Origin: an uncultured Lachnospiraceae bacterium
GTDB taxonomy: Bacteria; Bacillota; Clostridia; Lachnospirales; Lachnospiraceae
Assembly: GCA_902779395.1 (NCBI GenBank)
Contig: CACZBK010000001.1
Span: 124,001 to 188,000, forward strand
Length of the DNA stretch: 64,000 nt
Direction: 5' to 3'
Shown: piece after piece, positions 25,267 through 32,437 of the stretch
Numbering within the stretch: position 1 is the first letter of the stretch
Layout of the letters: the number at the start of each line of letters is the position of its first letter
Notes under the pieces: model-generated
Database searches by the model: none
What the model was told of the DNA's origin: nothing
The model's input: only the letters and a program-made list of their open reading frames with translations
Translations under genes and position numbers: made by a program

Positions 25267-26733
25267 TCAAAGCCGCTTTTCTATCTCTTCGATCACGGTC
25301 TCCAGTGCCTTGATACGGGCATAGTGTTTGTCATTCGATTCCAGTATATGCCAGGGAGCATATTCCGTGCTGGTCTTTTGGATCATCTCATTGATCGCTT
25401 CTTCGTACAGATCCCATTTTTCGCGGTTACGCCAGTCCTCATCGGTTATCTTCCACTGCTTTTCCGGTGTGTTCTGTCTGTCTGTAAAGCGTTCAAGCTG
25501 TGTCTCCTTATCTATCTGCACCCAGAATTTGACTATCACTGCGCCCCAGTCATCCAGTTCCTTTTCAAACTCATTTATCTCATTATAAGCTCGCTGCCAG
25601 TCATTCTCCGTGCAAAAACCTTCAAGGCGCTCTACCATCACGCGGCCGTACCAGGTACGGTCGAATATCGCTATGTGACCATCCTTCGGCAGCCGGTTCC
25701 AGAAACGCCACAGATAATGCCTGTTCTTCTCCCTGGGTTCCGGTGATGCTATGGGATGCACTTCGAAACCGCGGGGATCTAAAGCTGCGGTAAGTCGCTT
25801 GATATTACCGCCCTTGCCGGCTGCATCCCAGCCTTCGTATGCTATCACTACAGGTATCTTCTTCTGATAAATGCGGTTATGAAGATCAGCCAGACGTTCC
25901 TGCAGGTCCTTCAGCTTTTCATCATATTCTTCATCATCTGTGGATACGCTCAGATCTATATCCGACAGTTTCGGCATCTGCTTAAGGGGGAAGGTGTTCT
26001 GCAGTACCATTGCGGCACGTCCGGTATTCTGAAGTGCGATGTTTATGCTCTTTACAAGGATCTCCGTAACCTGCAGCTCTGCCCACTTGCGGCTCTTCGA
26101 ATCAATGAAATACCAGGGTGCGATGAACTGGTTTGTTGCTTCCAGATATTCATCATAAACATCCATGCATTCGTCATAATGCTTATTCTGCCACTTATCC
26201 CATTTATCAACACGCCATGAAGTACTCTTCTCGCTCTCCAGCTCCTCAAGGCGTTTTTTCTGTTCTTTCTCGGAAATATGAAAGAAAAATTTGACGACCA
26301 GATATCCGTTATCGGAAAGTGTGCGCTCAAAACGCTTGATGGAAGTAAGCTGACGATGATATTCATCCTTATCGATATCCCCGTTAAGCCTGTTTTTCGT
26401 TACCTCATCCATCCAGCTGCCGTCGAAGAACGAAAACTTCCCGGCTTCCGGTATGCGCACGAAATATCTGTACAGAAACGGTCTGCGCAGTTCATCTTCG
26501 GAAGGCTTTGAAAGCGTTTCCGTTTTGTAAAATCTGGGATCAAGGTTCTTGATCACCTTACCCAATATACCGCCTTTTCCGGCGCCGCCCCAGCCGTCCA
26601 TTATCACCAGCACCGGCAGCTTCTTTTCCTTGATCGCCATCTGCGTTCCTGCCAGCTCGGCCCTGGCATTCTTTAAACGCTCTGCTATTTCCTCATCAGA
26701 TGGTCTTTCTGCTTTAACCCAGTCTTTTAACAT
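25267..26733 (-). CDS. Polyphosphate kinase 2 family, tandem two-domain (polyphosphate:AMP phosphotransferase type)
   Basis: 488 residues with two PPK2 domains, as in polyphosphate:AMP phosphotransferases, which use polyphosphate to make ADP from AMP in the cytoplasm. Both Walker A loops are visible: DGWGGAGKGG at about residues 46-55 and EGWDAAGKGG in the second half. Walker-B-type and lid motifs FDGSWMDEV and FDRTWYGRVMVERL are present. In the first domain FDRTWYGR is degenerate to FDGSWMDE, so the first copy is probably structural and the second catalytic, as known for this class. The ATG at 26731-26733 follows GGGGGTGA and is preferred over an ATG 16 codons upstream. It is not functionally tied to the sugar genes. 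Confidence 0.92.
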   Translation of the reverse strand: MLKDWVKAERPSDEEIAERLKNARAELAGTQMAIKEKKLPVLVIMDGWGGAGKGGILGKVIKNLDPRFYKTETLSKPSEDELRRPFLYRYFVRIPEAGKFSFFDGSWMDEVTKNRLNGDIDKDEYHRQLTSIKRFERTLSDNGYLVVKFFFHISEKEQKKRLEELESEKSTSWRVDKWDKWQNKHYDECMDVYDEYLEATNQFIAPWYFIDSKSRKWAELQVTEILVKSINIALQNTGRAAMVLQNTFPLKQMPKLSDIDLSVSTDDEEYDEKLKDLQERLADLHNRIYQKKIPVVIAYEGWDAAGKGGNIKRLTAALDPRGFEVHPIASPEPREKNRHYLWRFWNRLPKDGHIAIFDRTWYGRVMVERLEGFCTENDWQRAYNEINEFEKELDDWGAVIVKFWVQIDKETQLERFTDRQNTPEKQWKITDEDWRNREKWDLYEEAINEMIQKTSTEYAPWHILESNDKHYARIKALETVIEEIEKRL

Positions 26734-26843
26734 AAGATTCACCCCCAAAACCATGTACGCTGAGGACTTTTGTCCCGACAACCGCTCTTATCATCTGATT
26801 TTACCACAATGTACTTGTACAAAAAACACTTTTTGAGTTTTTT

Positions 26844-26872
26844 AAGACAAAAAAACAATATCATGCTATAAT
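26844..26872 (+). promoter_or_regulatory. Promoter of the small Cpl-7-domain gene
   Basis: AAGACA (26844-26849) and an extended -10 TGC-TATAAT (TATAAT at 26867-26872) are 17 bases apart. About 70 bases of leader precede the start codon. Confidence 0.7.
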
Positions 26873-26950
26873 ACAGAAGTGCGTATTTATACCCGCGGTA
26901 AGACAACTGCTCACTCCGGGTATACAGTCTCATAAAAGGAGGAAAGAAAA

Positions 26951-27196
26951 ATGCCCGCATTTACTGATGCACTTAAAAACAAAAATACAAGCGGAGGTAC
27001 ATCCGGCCCTACCAAATTCGGTCAGGTAGCTGCCGCCGCAGGCGCTAAGAGCAATCTTAAATCAAATGAAGAGATCGCAAAGGAAGTGATCCGCGGCAAC
27101 TGGGGCGTAGGCCAGGAACGCAAAGACAAGCTCACCGCTGCCGGATATGATTATTCCGCCGTACAGAGTCTTGTTAATGAAATGATGAAGAAATAA
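26951..27196 (+). CDS. Small protein with a single Cpl-7 (CW_7) cell-wall-binding domain
   Basis: 81 residues. Residues about 40-80 match the Cpl-7/CW_7 repeat, known as the cell-wall-binding repeat of phage lysozymes: EIAKEVIRGNWGVGQERKDK followed by LTAAGYDYSAVQSLVNEM. Residues 1-38 are a polar, Gly/Thr/Ala-rich tail with no signal peptide and no membrane helix. AGGAGG lies six bases before the ATG. It has its own promoter and a strong terminator, so it is a well-expressed single-gene unit. Stand-alone Cpl-7 proteins without an enzyme domain have no settled role; how it would reach the cell wall is unclear. Confidence 0.85.
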   Translation: MPAFTDALKNKNTSGGTSGPTKFGQVAAAAGAKSNLKSNEEIAKEVIRGNWGVGQERKDKLTAAGYDYSAVQSLVNEMMKK

Positions 27197-27202
27197 GAAA
27201 GC

Positions 27203-27232
27203 GGCTGCAGCAATCTGCTGCAGCCCTTTTTA
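27203..27232 (+). terminator. Intrinsic terminator after the Cpl-7 gene
   Basis: Perfect 10-base-pair stem (GGCTGCAGCA at 27203-27212 with TGCTGCAGCC at 27216-27225), three-base loop, then CTTTTTAT. It also sits at the 3' end of the convergent GH43 gene. Confidence 0.9.
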
Positions 27233-28633
27233 TCATACTATCAGTTCAAACCCTTTCAGATCACAGGTCCCGCTTCCCTTATAGGTAAGGAAGACAGCGG
27301 CTGTCCCATCCGGGATATTGATATCCGACCTGTAAGTCTCCCACACATTGGTAAAATCGATGGGAATGCTCGCAAGTACCTCACCCTCGCGTGAAGTACG
27401 CACTTCAAATTCGCCCTTTGCATATCCGCGTGTTGTGATGCTTATCGCCTTAACTCCCTTAAAGTCAAAATACTTAAATCCGGCAGTAGCGGAATTTCTC
27501 ATAAAACCGATATAGCCCGGCTCTTCATCTCCGTCACGGCCGTCCTGCATTACCCTTGGAAACTGATCCCCGCCCACATATACGGAAGGCTTGTCGGTAA
27601 AGAGGTTACATGCCAGATAAGCGGGATAGAAACCGCTGCCGGGCAAAGGCCCGCCGTTTAAGCCGCATGAGGTCATCTCCACCTGGGGGATGCTTCCGTC
27701 TGCCTTTATCTCTATCTTTTCTGCGCAGCCCTGACGGCTGTACCAGCTGCCGTTGGTCTGTCTGTGGTAGAAGATATACCAGTCCCCGTTTATCTCCACA
27801 ATACTGCCGTGGTCGTTTCCTCCGTATGCCACAGGCATATCTGCAGGCTTATCCTTATCAATTCCTATATCTGCATTGCTGACGATCACTCCGCCGTATC
27901 TGAATGGTCCTCTGGGATCATCGGCGATGGCATAACACATTTCATGCATTGGTGAAGATGAATAAATAAAGTAATACTTATCTCCCACCCTGCGAATGGA
28001 AGATGCCTCAAAAAATGCATGTCCTTCAAAGCCCGTACCATCCTGATACTCTATGCCGGGCACCACAGTCTTAGGCTCTTCGATGATCGTGAGCATGTCT
28101 TTATCCAGGACCTGAAGCCTGGAACCGGTGCGCGATCTGTCTCCGCGGCCACAGAATCCCGTATACAGATAGGTCTTTCCGTCCTCTGTTATAACTCCGG
28201 GATCGAACTGAGGCTCATCACCCTCTTTCTCGCCAAGCCTTGTTCCGTCTGCATAATGAACATAACCGTAAAATTCAAACTTACCACCCGGTTCATCACA
28301 TACAGCGACGGATATTATGGGCAGTTTATCCAATGCGTAATACAGATAATATCTGCCATCGGGACCAACGGTCATATCCGGAGCATATAAACACATCTTG
28401 CCTTCTTTATTCTCCGGATCCTGGGTCTTTTCATATATGACACCCTCATATCTCCAGTTTCCAAGATCATCTGCCGGTGCAGAATAAGTAACATAGTTTC
28501 CGAGACAGAATACATGGCTGTTATAAATATCATGTGATCCGTAAACATACACTCTGCCGTTAAACACATAGGGTTCCCCGTCGGGTATGTACTCCCATGA
28601 GGGAAGGTAGGGATTAAATGCCGGTTTCTTCAT
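27233..28633 (-). CDS. GH43-family glycosidase with CBM6-like C-terminus
   Basis: 466 residues, no signal peptide. Start at the ATG 28631-28633, twelve bases after AGGAGG; a TTG nine codons earlier overlaps that ribosome site and is rejected. The propeller (about 5-320) shows the base Asp18 in YIPDGEPYVF, the middle Asp in QFDPGVITEDG and the acid Glu in FEASSIRRVGD. Residues about 340-466 form a CBM6-like sandwich (FMRNSATAGFKYFDFKGVK). The NPYLPSWEYIPDGEP opening is typical of GH43 enzymes acting on arabinose- or xylose-containing oligosaccharides. It is last in an operon after GH51, pointing to arabinoxylan or arabinan side chains. Confidence 0.9.
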   Translation of the reverse strand: MKKPAFNPYLPSWEYIPDGEPYVFNGRVYVYGSHDIYNSHVFCLGNYVTYSAPADDLGNWRYEGVIYEKTQDPENKEGKMCLYAPDMTVGPDGRYYLYYALDKLPIISVAVCDEPGGKFEFYGYVHYADGTRLGEKEGDEPQFDPGVITEDGKTYLYTGFCGRGDRSRTGSRLQVLDKDMLTIIEEPKTVVPGIEYQDGTGFEGHAFFEASSIRRVGDKYYFIYSSSPMHEMCYAIADDPRGPFRYGGVIVSNADIGIDKDKPADMPVAYGGNDHGSIVEINGDWYIFYHRQTNGSWYSRQGCAEKIEIKADGSIPQVEMTSCGLNGGPLPGSGFYPAYLACNLFTDKPSVYVGGDQFPRVMQDGRDGDEEPGYIGFMRNSATAGFKYFDFKGVKAISITTRGYAKGEFEVRTSREGEVLASIPIDFTNVWETYRSDINIPDGTAAVFLTYKGSGTCDLKGFELIV

Positions 28634-28705
28634 AAATCTTGTTTTCCTCCTGTTATACAAAAATAAAAATTCTTTACTCTGTCCGGAATATCATATAAGC
28701 GGCTG

Positions 28706-30301
28706 TTACATTTCAAAAACAAACACATTCCAGGATAAAGGCTTAACATTCGCTGAATATACCCCGTCCTTTAAGCTCCCGCTTTTGTTCTCAACAGGCG
28801 CGTATATATCCTGTGCATTAACACTGCTCTTCTTATCCGGATCATCGGGATCTGAAAAGATCTCATAATGCTTAACACCACTGATACCCGTAAAACCGCT
28901 CACATCGATATTAAGCGAATAATCACTCTCTTCATTACGGTTGATAGCAAACACGGTAAGACGCTTATTCTCCTTATCCCATGCAGATGCACTGTCGATA
29001 TAATTTACTCCCTCCTTACCGGTATACTGTGAAGTATCTTCGATAGCGTATCCGGGCATATCATAAGTCTCGCAGTCGACAACCGTCTTCATGGAAATAC
29101 CACGGGCATATTTTATCATCTGTGAATATCCGTAATGAGATGCACTTTTCCATACATTATCATGATCCGATGAACATAAAGCACCTAGCCCTCCCGTCAT
29201 ACATCCGATCGAAACCCTGTCCGCATGGCGAAGGAATGCCAGCTGAACAGACATTGCCGAAAGCATATGGAGTATCTCCCTGCCGGGGAATTCAAAATGC
29301 TTCATATTATCGGGATCATGAAGGATATAAGGACGCTTGGGATCAAACCTATAATGTGAACGCGCCATATTATAACGTCCCCAGCCCGGATTTAAAGGAG
29401 CATTCTCCCTCATCATGCATCCGTATTCATCAAAAGAGATCATCACTTTCTTAGGAGAACGGTGTTTTGAAGCCACATAGTCTATCACCGCTGCTTCGGT
29501 ATTAATAAAATCCTCATAATAAAGAGATCCGCCCAGAAGTGCCTTTACATCATCCGGCGGTGCCGAATGGTAATGATGGACCGAAAGATGATCGACCACA
29601 TCATAACACTGGTCAAGAACCTTTTCATCCCATTCCGGAAAATCTTCCATAAAGGATGCTGAAGATCCGCACACGCCTGTCTCTATTGACGCATCGATCC
29701 ATTTGATCGCCTTGGACACCTCACGGCATCTGAAACCGTAATCTTCAGGATGCCCGCTCCACGAACCAAGCTGCCAGGGCCCATCCATCTCATTTCCGAG
29801 ATACCACATCTTTACACCATAAGGCTTTTCGTGTCCGTTCTTCTTACGCAGATCAGACCAGTAACTTCCGCCTTCAAAATTAGTATACTCAACCAGATCC
29901 ATTGCATCCTGGAAAGTCCCGGTTCCCATATTAAGGGTATAAAGAGGCTCGGTTCCTACCTTTTCCGCCCACTGCAGATATTCATCATGTCCCACATCAT
30001 TGGGTATATACTGATACCATGCCGGATCAAGATGAACCCTGCGTTCTTCTTTTTTTCCTATGGAATCCTTCCACTGCCATGCAGAAACAAAATTACCTCC
30101 CGGCAGTCTGACAGCCGGAACCTTCGAAGCCTTTAACGCTTCGATAACATCTCCGCGGAATCCCTGTTCATCTGCTGTCTTATGTTTGGGATTATACATG
30201 AAACCATTGACTATTGTCCCTATCGGTTCCAGAAATGCAGAAAAAAGCCTCTCCGAGATATCTCCGATCTTAAAATCAGGATGGACTGTTATCTTTGCCA
30301 T
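28706..30301 (-). CDS. GH51 alpha-L-arabinofuranosidase
   Basis: 531 residues, the usual GH51 length, cytoplasmic. TIM barrel plus C-terminal beta domain. Catalytic residues are visible: acid/base Glu171 in WYLGNEMDGPW and nucleophile Glu292 in ISFDEYG. The VRLPGGNFVSAWQWKD segment (about 64-79) is a family signature. It removes terminal alpha-L-arabinofuranose from arabinoxylan or arabinan oligosaccharides. The ATG is one base beyond the stop of the small lipoprotein gene, and its ribosome site GGAGG lies inside that gene, so the two are translationally linked. Confidence 0.95.
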   Translation of the reverse strand: MAKITVHPDFKIGDISERLFSAFLEPIGTIVNGFMYNPKHKTADEQGFRGDVIEALKASKVPAVRLPGGNFVSAWQWKDSIGKKEERRVHLDPAWYQYIPNDVGHDEYLQWAEKVGTEPLYTLNMGTGTFQDAMDLVEYTNFEGGSYWSDLRKKNGHEKPYGVKMWYLGNEMDGPWQLGSWSGHPEDYGFRCREVSKAIKWIDASIETGVCGSSASFMEDFPEWDEKVLDQCYDVVDHLSVHHYHSAPPDDVKALLGGSLYYEDFINTEAAVIDYVASKHRSPKKVMISFDEYGCMMRENAPLNPGWGRYNMARSHYRFDPKRPYILHDPDNMKHFEFPGREILHMLSAMSVQLAFLRHADRVSIGCMTGGLGALCSSDHDNVWKSASHYGYSQMIKYARGISMKTVVDCETYDMPGYAIEDTSQYTGKEGVNYIDSASAWDKENKRLTVFAINRNEESDYSLNIDVSGFTGISGVKHYEIFSDPDDPDKKSSVNAQDIYAPVENKSGSLKDGVYSANVKPLSWNVFVFEM

Positions 30302-30302
30302 T

Positions 30303-30782
30303 TTAATCCTCCTTTGTGACGAATGTCAGATATGTACCCGATGGAAGGGTGATAGTAAGTTTATTTCCGTCGATCCCGGCAGTAAGGATATTGGGATCGT
30401 CACCGTGTTTAAGCTGATATGTCCCGTCTTCCTGCGGTATAAGATCCCCATGATACTCATTTTCTCCTGTTATGGTCAGGAAAAAAGTTTTACCGTCATC
30501 AGAGTGAAACTTCGGGAGCCTGCTCTCATCATCATCGCTGAGAGCATAGCTTGTTTCTCCCTTTATGGTCCAGCTTTCAATTTTCCATTGAGATGTGATA
30601 GAAGGTTCTGAAGCAGATATATCTTCCGGATCATCCTCCGCTTCGAAATATGACGAAGGACCGTAGACTCTGGGATTATCATTGTCAGAAGGATTTATCT
30701 CACAGGCAGCCACAGCTCCTGTACAAAAAACTGTCGTTGCAGCAAGCCCAAATACCGCTGCTGCTCTTTTTGTCATTTTCAT
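30303..30782 (-). CDS. Small putative lipoprotein, lipocalin-like, function unknown
   Basis: 159 residues. Residues 1-27 form an export signal (MKMTKR then a hydrophobic core) ending in GAVAAC, a plausible lipobox with Cys27. An acidic, serine-rich linker (about 28-65) is followed by about 95 residues of beta-strand pattern (WKIESWTIKG, FFLTITGENEYHGDL, KLTITLPSGTYLTFV), like the small lipocalin-type proteins of Clostridia. No catalytic motif is visible. It sits between the metallo-beta-lactamase-fold gene (20-base gap) and GH51 (1-base gap), so it is probably cotranscribed with the arabinofuranosidase. Ligand unknown. Confidence 0.7.
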   Translation of the reverse strand: MKMTKRAAAVFGLAATTVFCTGAVAACEINPSDNDNPRVYGPSSYFEAEDDPEDISASEPSITSQWKIESWTIKGETSYALSDDDESRLPKFHSDDGKTFFLTITGENEYHGDLIPQEDGTYQLKHGDDPNILTAGIDGNKLTITLPSGTYLTFVTKED

Positions 30783-30802
30783 GTATAACCCCCGGCAAAT
30801 AC

Positions 30803-32155
30803 TTATTGATCACGTCGGGCATTTATTCCGATCAGTTCGATGCGGTCAAGAATGCCCTGCACCCCCACTCCCGGATGCGTCAGATACATTCTCGCCACAT
30901 TTTCGACAAATACATCACTTGATCCGGTCTTCTGTGCTATATATTCTATAGCATAACCTTTATCAATATTTTTCATGATCCGCTCTACAAGCTTGTGCAG
31001 CTCTTTCCCGCCAAGCGGCTCTTTTATCTCATTCTTCGAAGGCTGAGCGTTTTTTACCTCCGGCTGTGAAGGATGTGCTTCCTGTGCCGGTTTTAAAACC
31101 GCTGCCTGATCAGGCTGCGGGATTGCAGGTTTTAAAAGAGCAGGCTGTGGTCCCGGAAGATCGACCGGAGCAGGTATTATTTTCTGAACCTTATCTTTCT
31201 CAAAAACAGTCTCAGGAACAGCTTCCTTTGCAGGAGCCGGCACCGAGATATCTGTTTTTACGGGCTCTGCCCCCGGAAGAGGATCCTTTAAAAAAGCAGG
31301 CTTTAATTGTATGATCTGCGGTCCGGTATTTTTACCTGTAACCGCCTCTGTTTTCTGAGCAGCATCTGAAACCTGATCATTATAAGGATTACTGTTTTCT
31401 TCCGCGATCTCTCCGGATATATTTTCCGCAGAAGCATTTTCCGAAACGGATCCCTTAATAATGTTCACTTCCGAAACATCCTCCGGACCATCAGCTTCTT
31501 CTGCTTCATCTTCAATATTAACAACCACCTGTGATGCAACATATTTCAATGCATTTTCAAGCTGGGCCGGTGTAGGATGTGCTGTTTTGGCATGCCCGTA
31601 AAATACGGTGTGAGGGCCAAGAGCCAGCAGCTTATTCCAGCTGTTTTCTATCACAGTGCCCTTATGCACTTCCAGTTCATAAAGAGGATTAAGATCCCCT
31701 ACCAGAATGCTTCCTTCATCCAGACACAGGGAAATACTGTCATCACTGTGTCCCGGCGTATGCATTATCTGTCCGTCTATACCGCATTCTTTTAAGAATT
31801 TCCTGCTTTCTTTTATCTGAACGATCTTAACCTTTGAGTTATCAATAGGAGTAAACTTAAGCCGTTTATCCTCAGCCAATATCCTGTCTGCGGCATGAAT
31901 ATACTCTTCCTGCACATCCATAACAATGATCTCAGGCCCCAGATCAGCTATATCCTGCGCGATACCGCAATGATCGGGATGAAAATGTGAGATAAGGATA
32001 TAATCAATATACTGCACGGGTATATTGATCTCTCCCATAGCCTTGCAGAAAGCATCAAAAGTACCGGCCCAGCCTGTATCAAAAAGCAGGACCTTTTTTC
32101 CTCCGCCTATCAGATATGTATTGGTATTTGAGTACTTAAGCTCACGAACAGCCAT
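30803..32155 (-). CDS. Metallo-beta-lactamase-fold hydrolase with proline-rich linker and C-terminal helical domain
   Basis: 450 residues. Residues 1-205 are an MBL-fold hydrolase with a complete two-metal set: His57, His59, Asp61, His62 (HFHPDH), His136, Asp154 and His188. Residues about 210-380 are a low-complexity linker rich in Glu, Pro and Ala. Residues about 383-445 form a short helical domain (IMKNIDKGYAIEYIAQKTG, then SSDVFVENVARMYL) whose spacing resembles a helix-turn-helix. Cytoplasmic. Substrate unknown; MBL proteins of this shape include glyoxalase-II-like and nuclease-like members. It is the first gene of the operon with the lipoprotein, GH51 and GH43, behind a promoter at 32187-32215. 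Confidence 0.82.
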   Translation of the reverse strand: MAVRELKYSNTNTYLIGGGKKVLLFDTGWAGTFDAFCKAMGEINIPVQYIDYILISHFHPDHCGIAQDIADLGPEIIVMDVQEEYIHAADRILAEDKRLKFTPIDNSKVKIVQIKESRKFLKECGIDGQIMHTPGHSDDSISLCLDEGSILVGDLNPLYELEVHKGTVIENSWNKLLALGPHTVFYGHAKTAHPTPAQLENALKYVASQVVVNIEDEAEEADGPEDVSEVNIIKGSVSENASAENISGEIAEENSNPYNDQVSDAAQKTEAVTGKNTGPQIIQLKPAFLKDPLPGAEPVKTDISVPAPAKEAVPETVFEKDKVQKIIPAPVDLPGPQPALLKPAIPQPDQAAVLKPAQEAHPSQPEVKNAQPSKNEIKEPLGGKELHKLVERIMKNIDKGYAIEYIAQKTGSSDVFVENVARMYLTHPGVGVQGILDRIELIGINARRDQ

Positions 32156-32186
32156 ATCTACCTCTTAACAAAACAGATTCAGATTT

Positions 32187-32215
32187 ATCTTAACAAATCT
32201 GCCATAAAATAACAA
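32187..32215 (-). promoter_or_regulatory. Promoter of the MBL-lipoprotein-GH51-GH43 operon
   Basis: TTGTTA (32210-32215) and TAAGAT (32187-32192) on the minus strand, 17-base spacer, just past the tRNA terminator. The start codon of the MBL gene is about 30 bases further. Confidence 0.5.
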
Positions 32216-32220
32216 GATTC

Positions 32221-32263
32221 AAAAAAACATCCGCCCCAACAGTCCTTGCTGTCAAAACAGATG
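32221..32263 (-). terminator. Intrinsic terminator of the tRNA-Lys transcript
   Basis: Minus-strand stem of 15 pairs (several G-U) between 32249-32263 and 32228-32242, six-base loop, followed by seven U (32221-32227). It begins seven bases after the tRNA 3' end. Confidence 0.85.
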
Positions 32264-32269
32264 CTTTCG

Positions 32270-32342
32270 TGCACCGCCAGGGGCTCGAACCCTGGACACC
32301 CTGATTAAGAGTCAGGTGCTCTACCAGCTGAGCTAGCGGTGC
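32270..32342 (-). tRNA. tRNA-Lys (anticodon CTT)
   Basis: 73 bases folding into a standard cloverleaf: acceptor GCACCGC/GCGGTGC, D arm GCTC/GAGC, anticodon stem CCTGA/TCAGG with loop CTCTTAA (anticodon CTT), five-base variable loop, and T arm CAGGG/CCCTG with loop TTCGAAC. The discriminator base is A; the CCA end is not encoded. It stands alone with its own promoter and terminator. Confidence 0.97.
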
Positions 32343-32356
32343 ATTTTATGATTTTC

Positions 32357-32380
32357 AAAAAACCGTGCTTTTTCAAGCAC
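32357..32380 (-). promoter_or_regulatory. Terminator-like hairpin in the tRNA-Lys leader
   Basis: Minus-strand GTGCTT / AAGCAC stem (six pairs) closed by a GAAA loop and followed by GG and six U. It lies between the tRNA promoter and the tRNA. It may be the terminator of the upstream ttcA-like gene, or a leader element of the tRNA transcript. Confidence 0.6.
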
Positions 32381-32387
32381 AAGCAGT

Positions 32388-32416
32388 ATAATAACTCTTT
32401 ACTATATGTTTGTCAA
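32388..32416 (-). promoter_or_regulatory. Promoter of tRNA-Lys
   Basis: Perfect TTGACA (32411-32416) and TATTAT (32388-32393) on the minus strand, 17-base spacer. The predicted start is near 32381, at the foot of the leader hairpin. Confidence 0.8.
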
Positions 32417-32437
32417 GCACTTTTTTGTTTTAATTTT

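Noticed and set aside
26951..27196. Small acid-soluble spore protein
   Set aside because: Size and Gly/Ala tail suggested it, but the C-terminal half matches the Cpl-7 repeat and there is no SASP signature.
27233..28660. Longer GH43 start at a TTG nine codons upstream
   Set aside because: The extra codons contain the AGGAGG ribosome site itself, so the ATG at 28633 is the sensible start.
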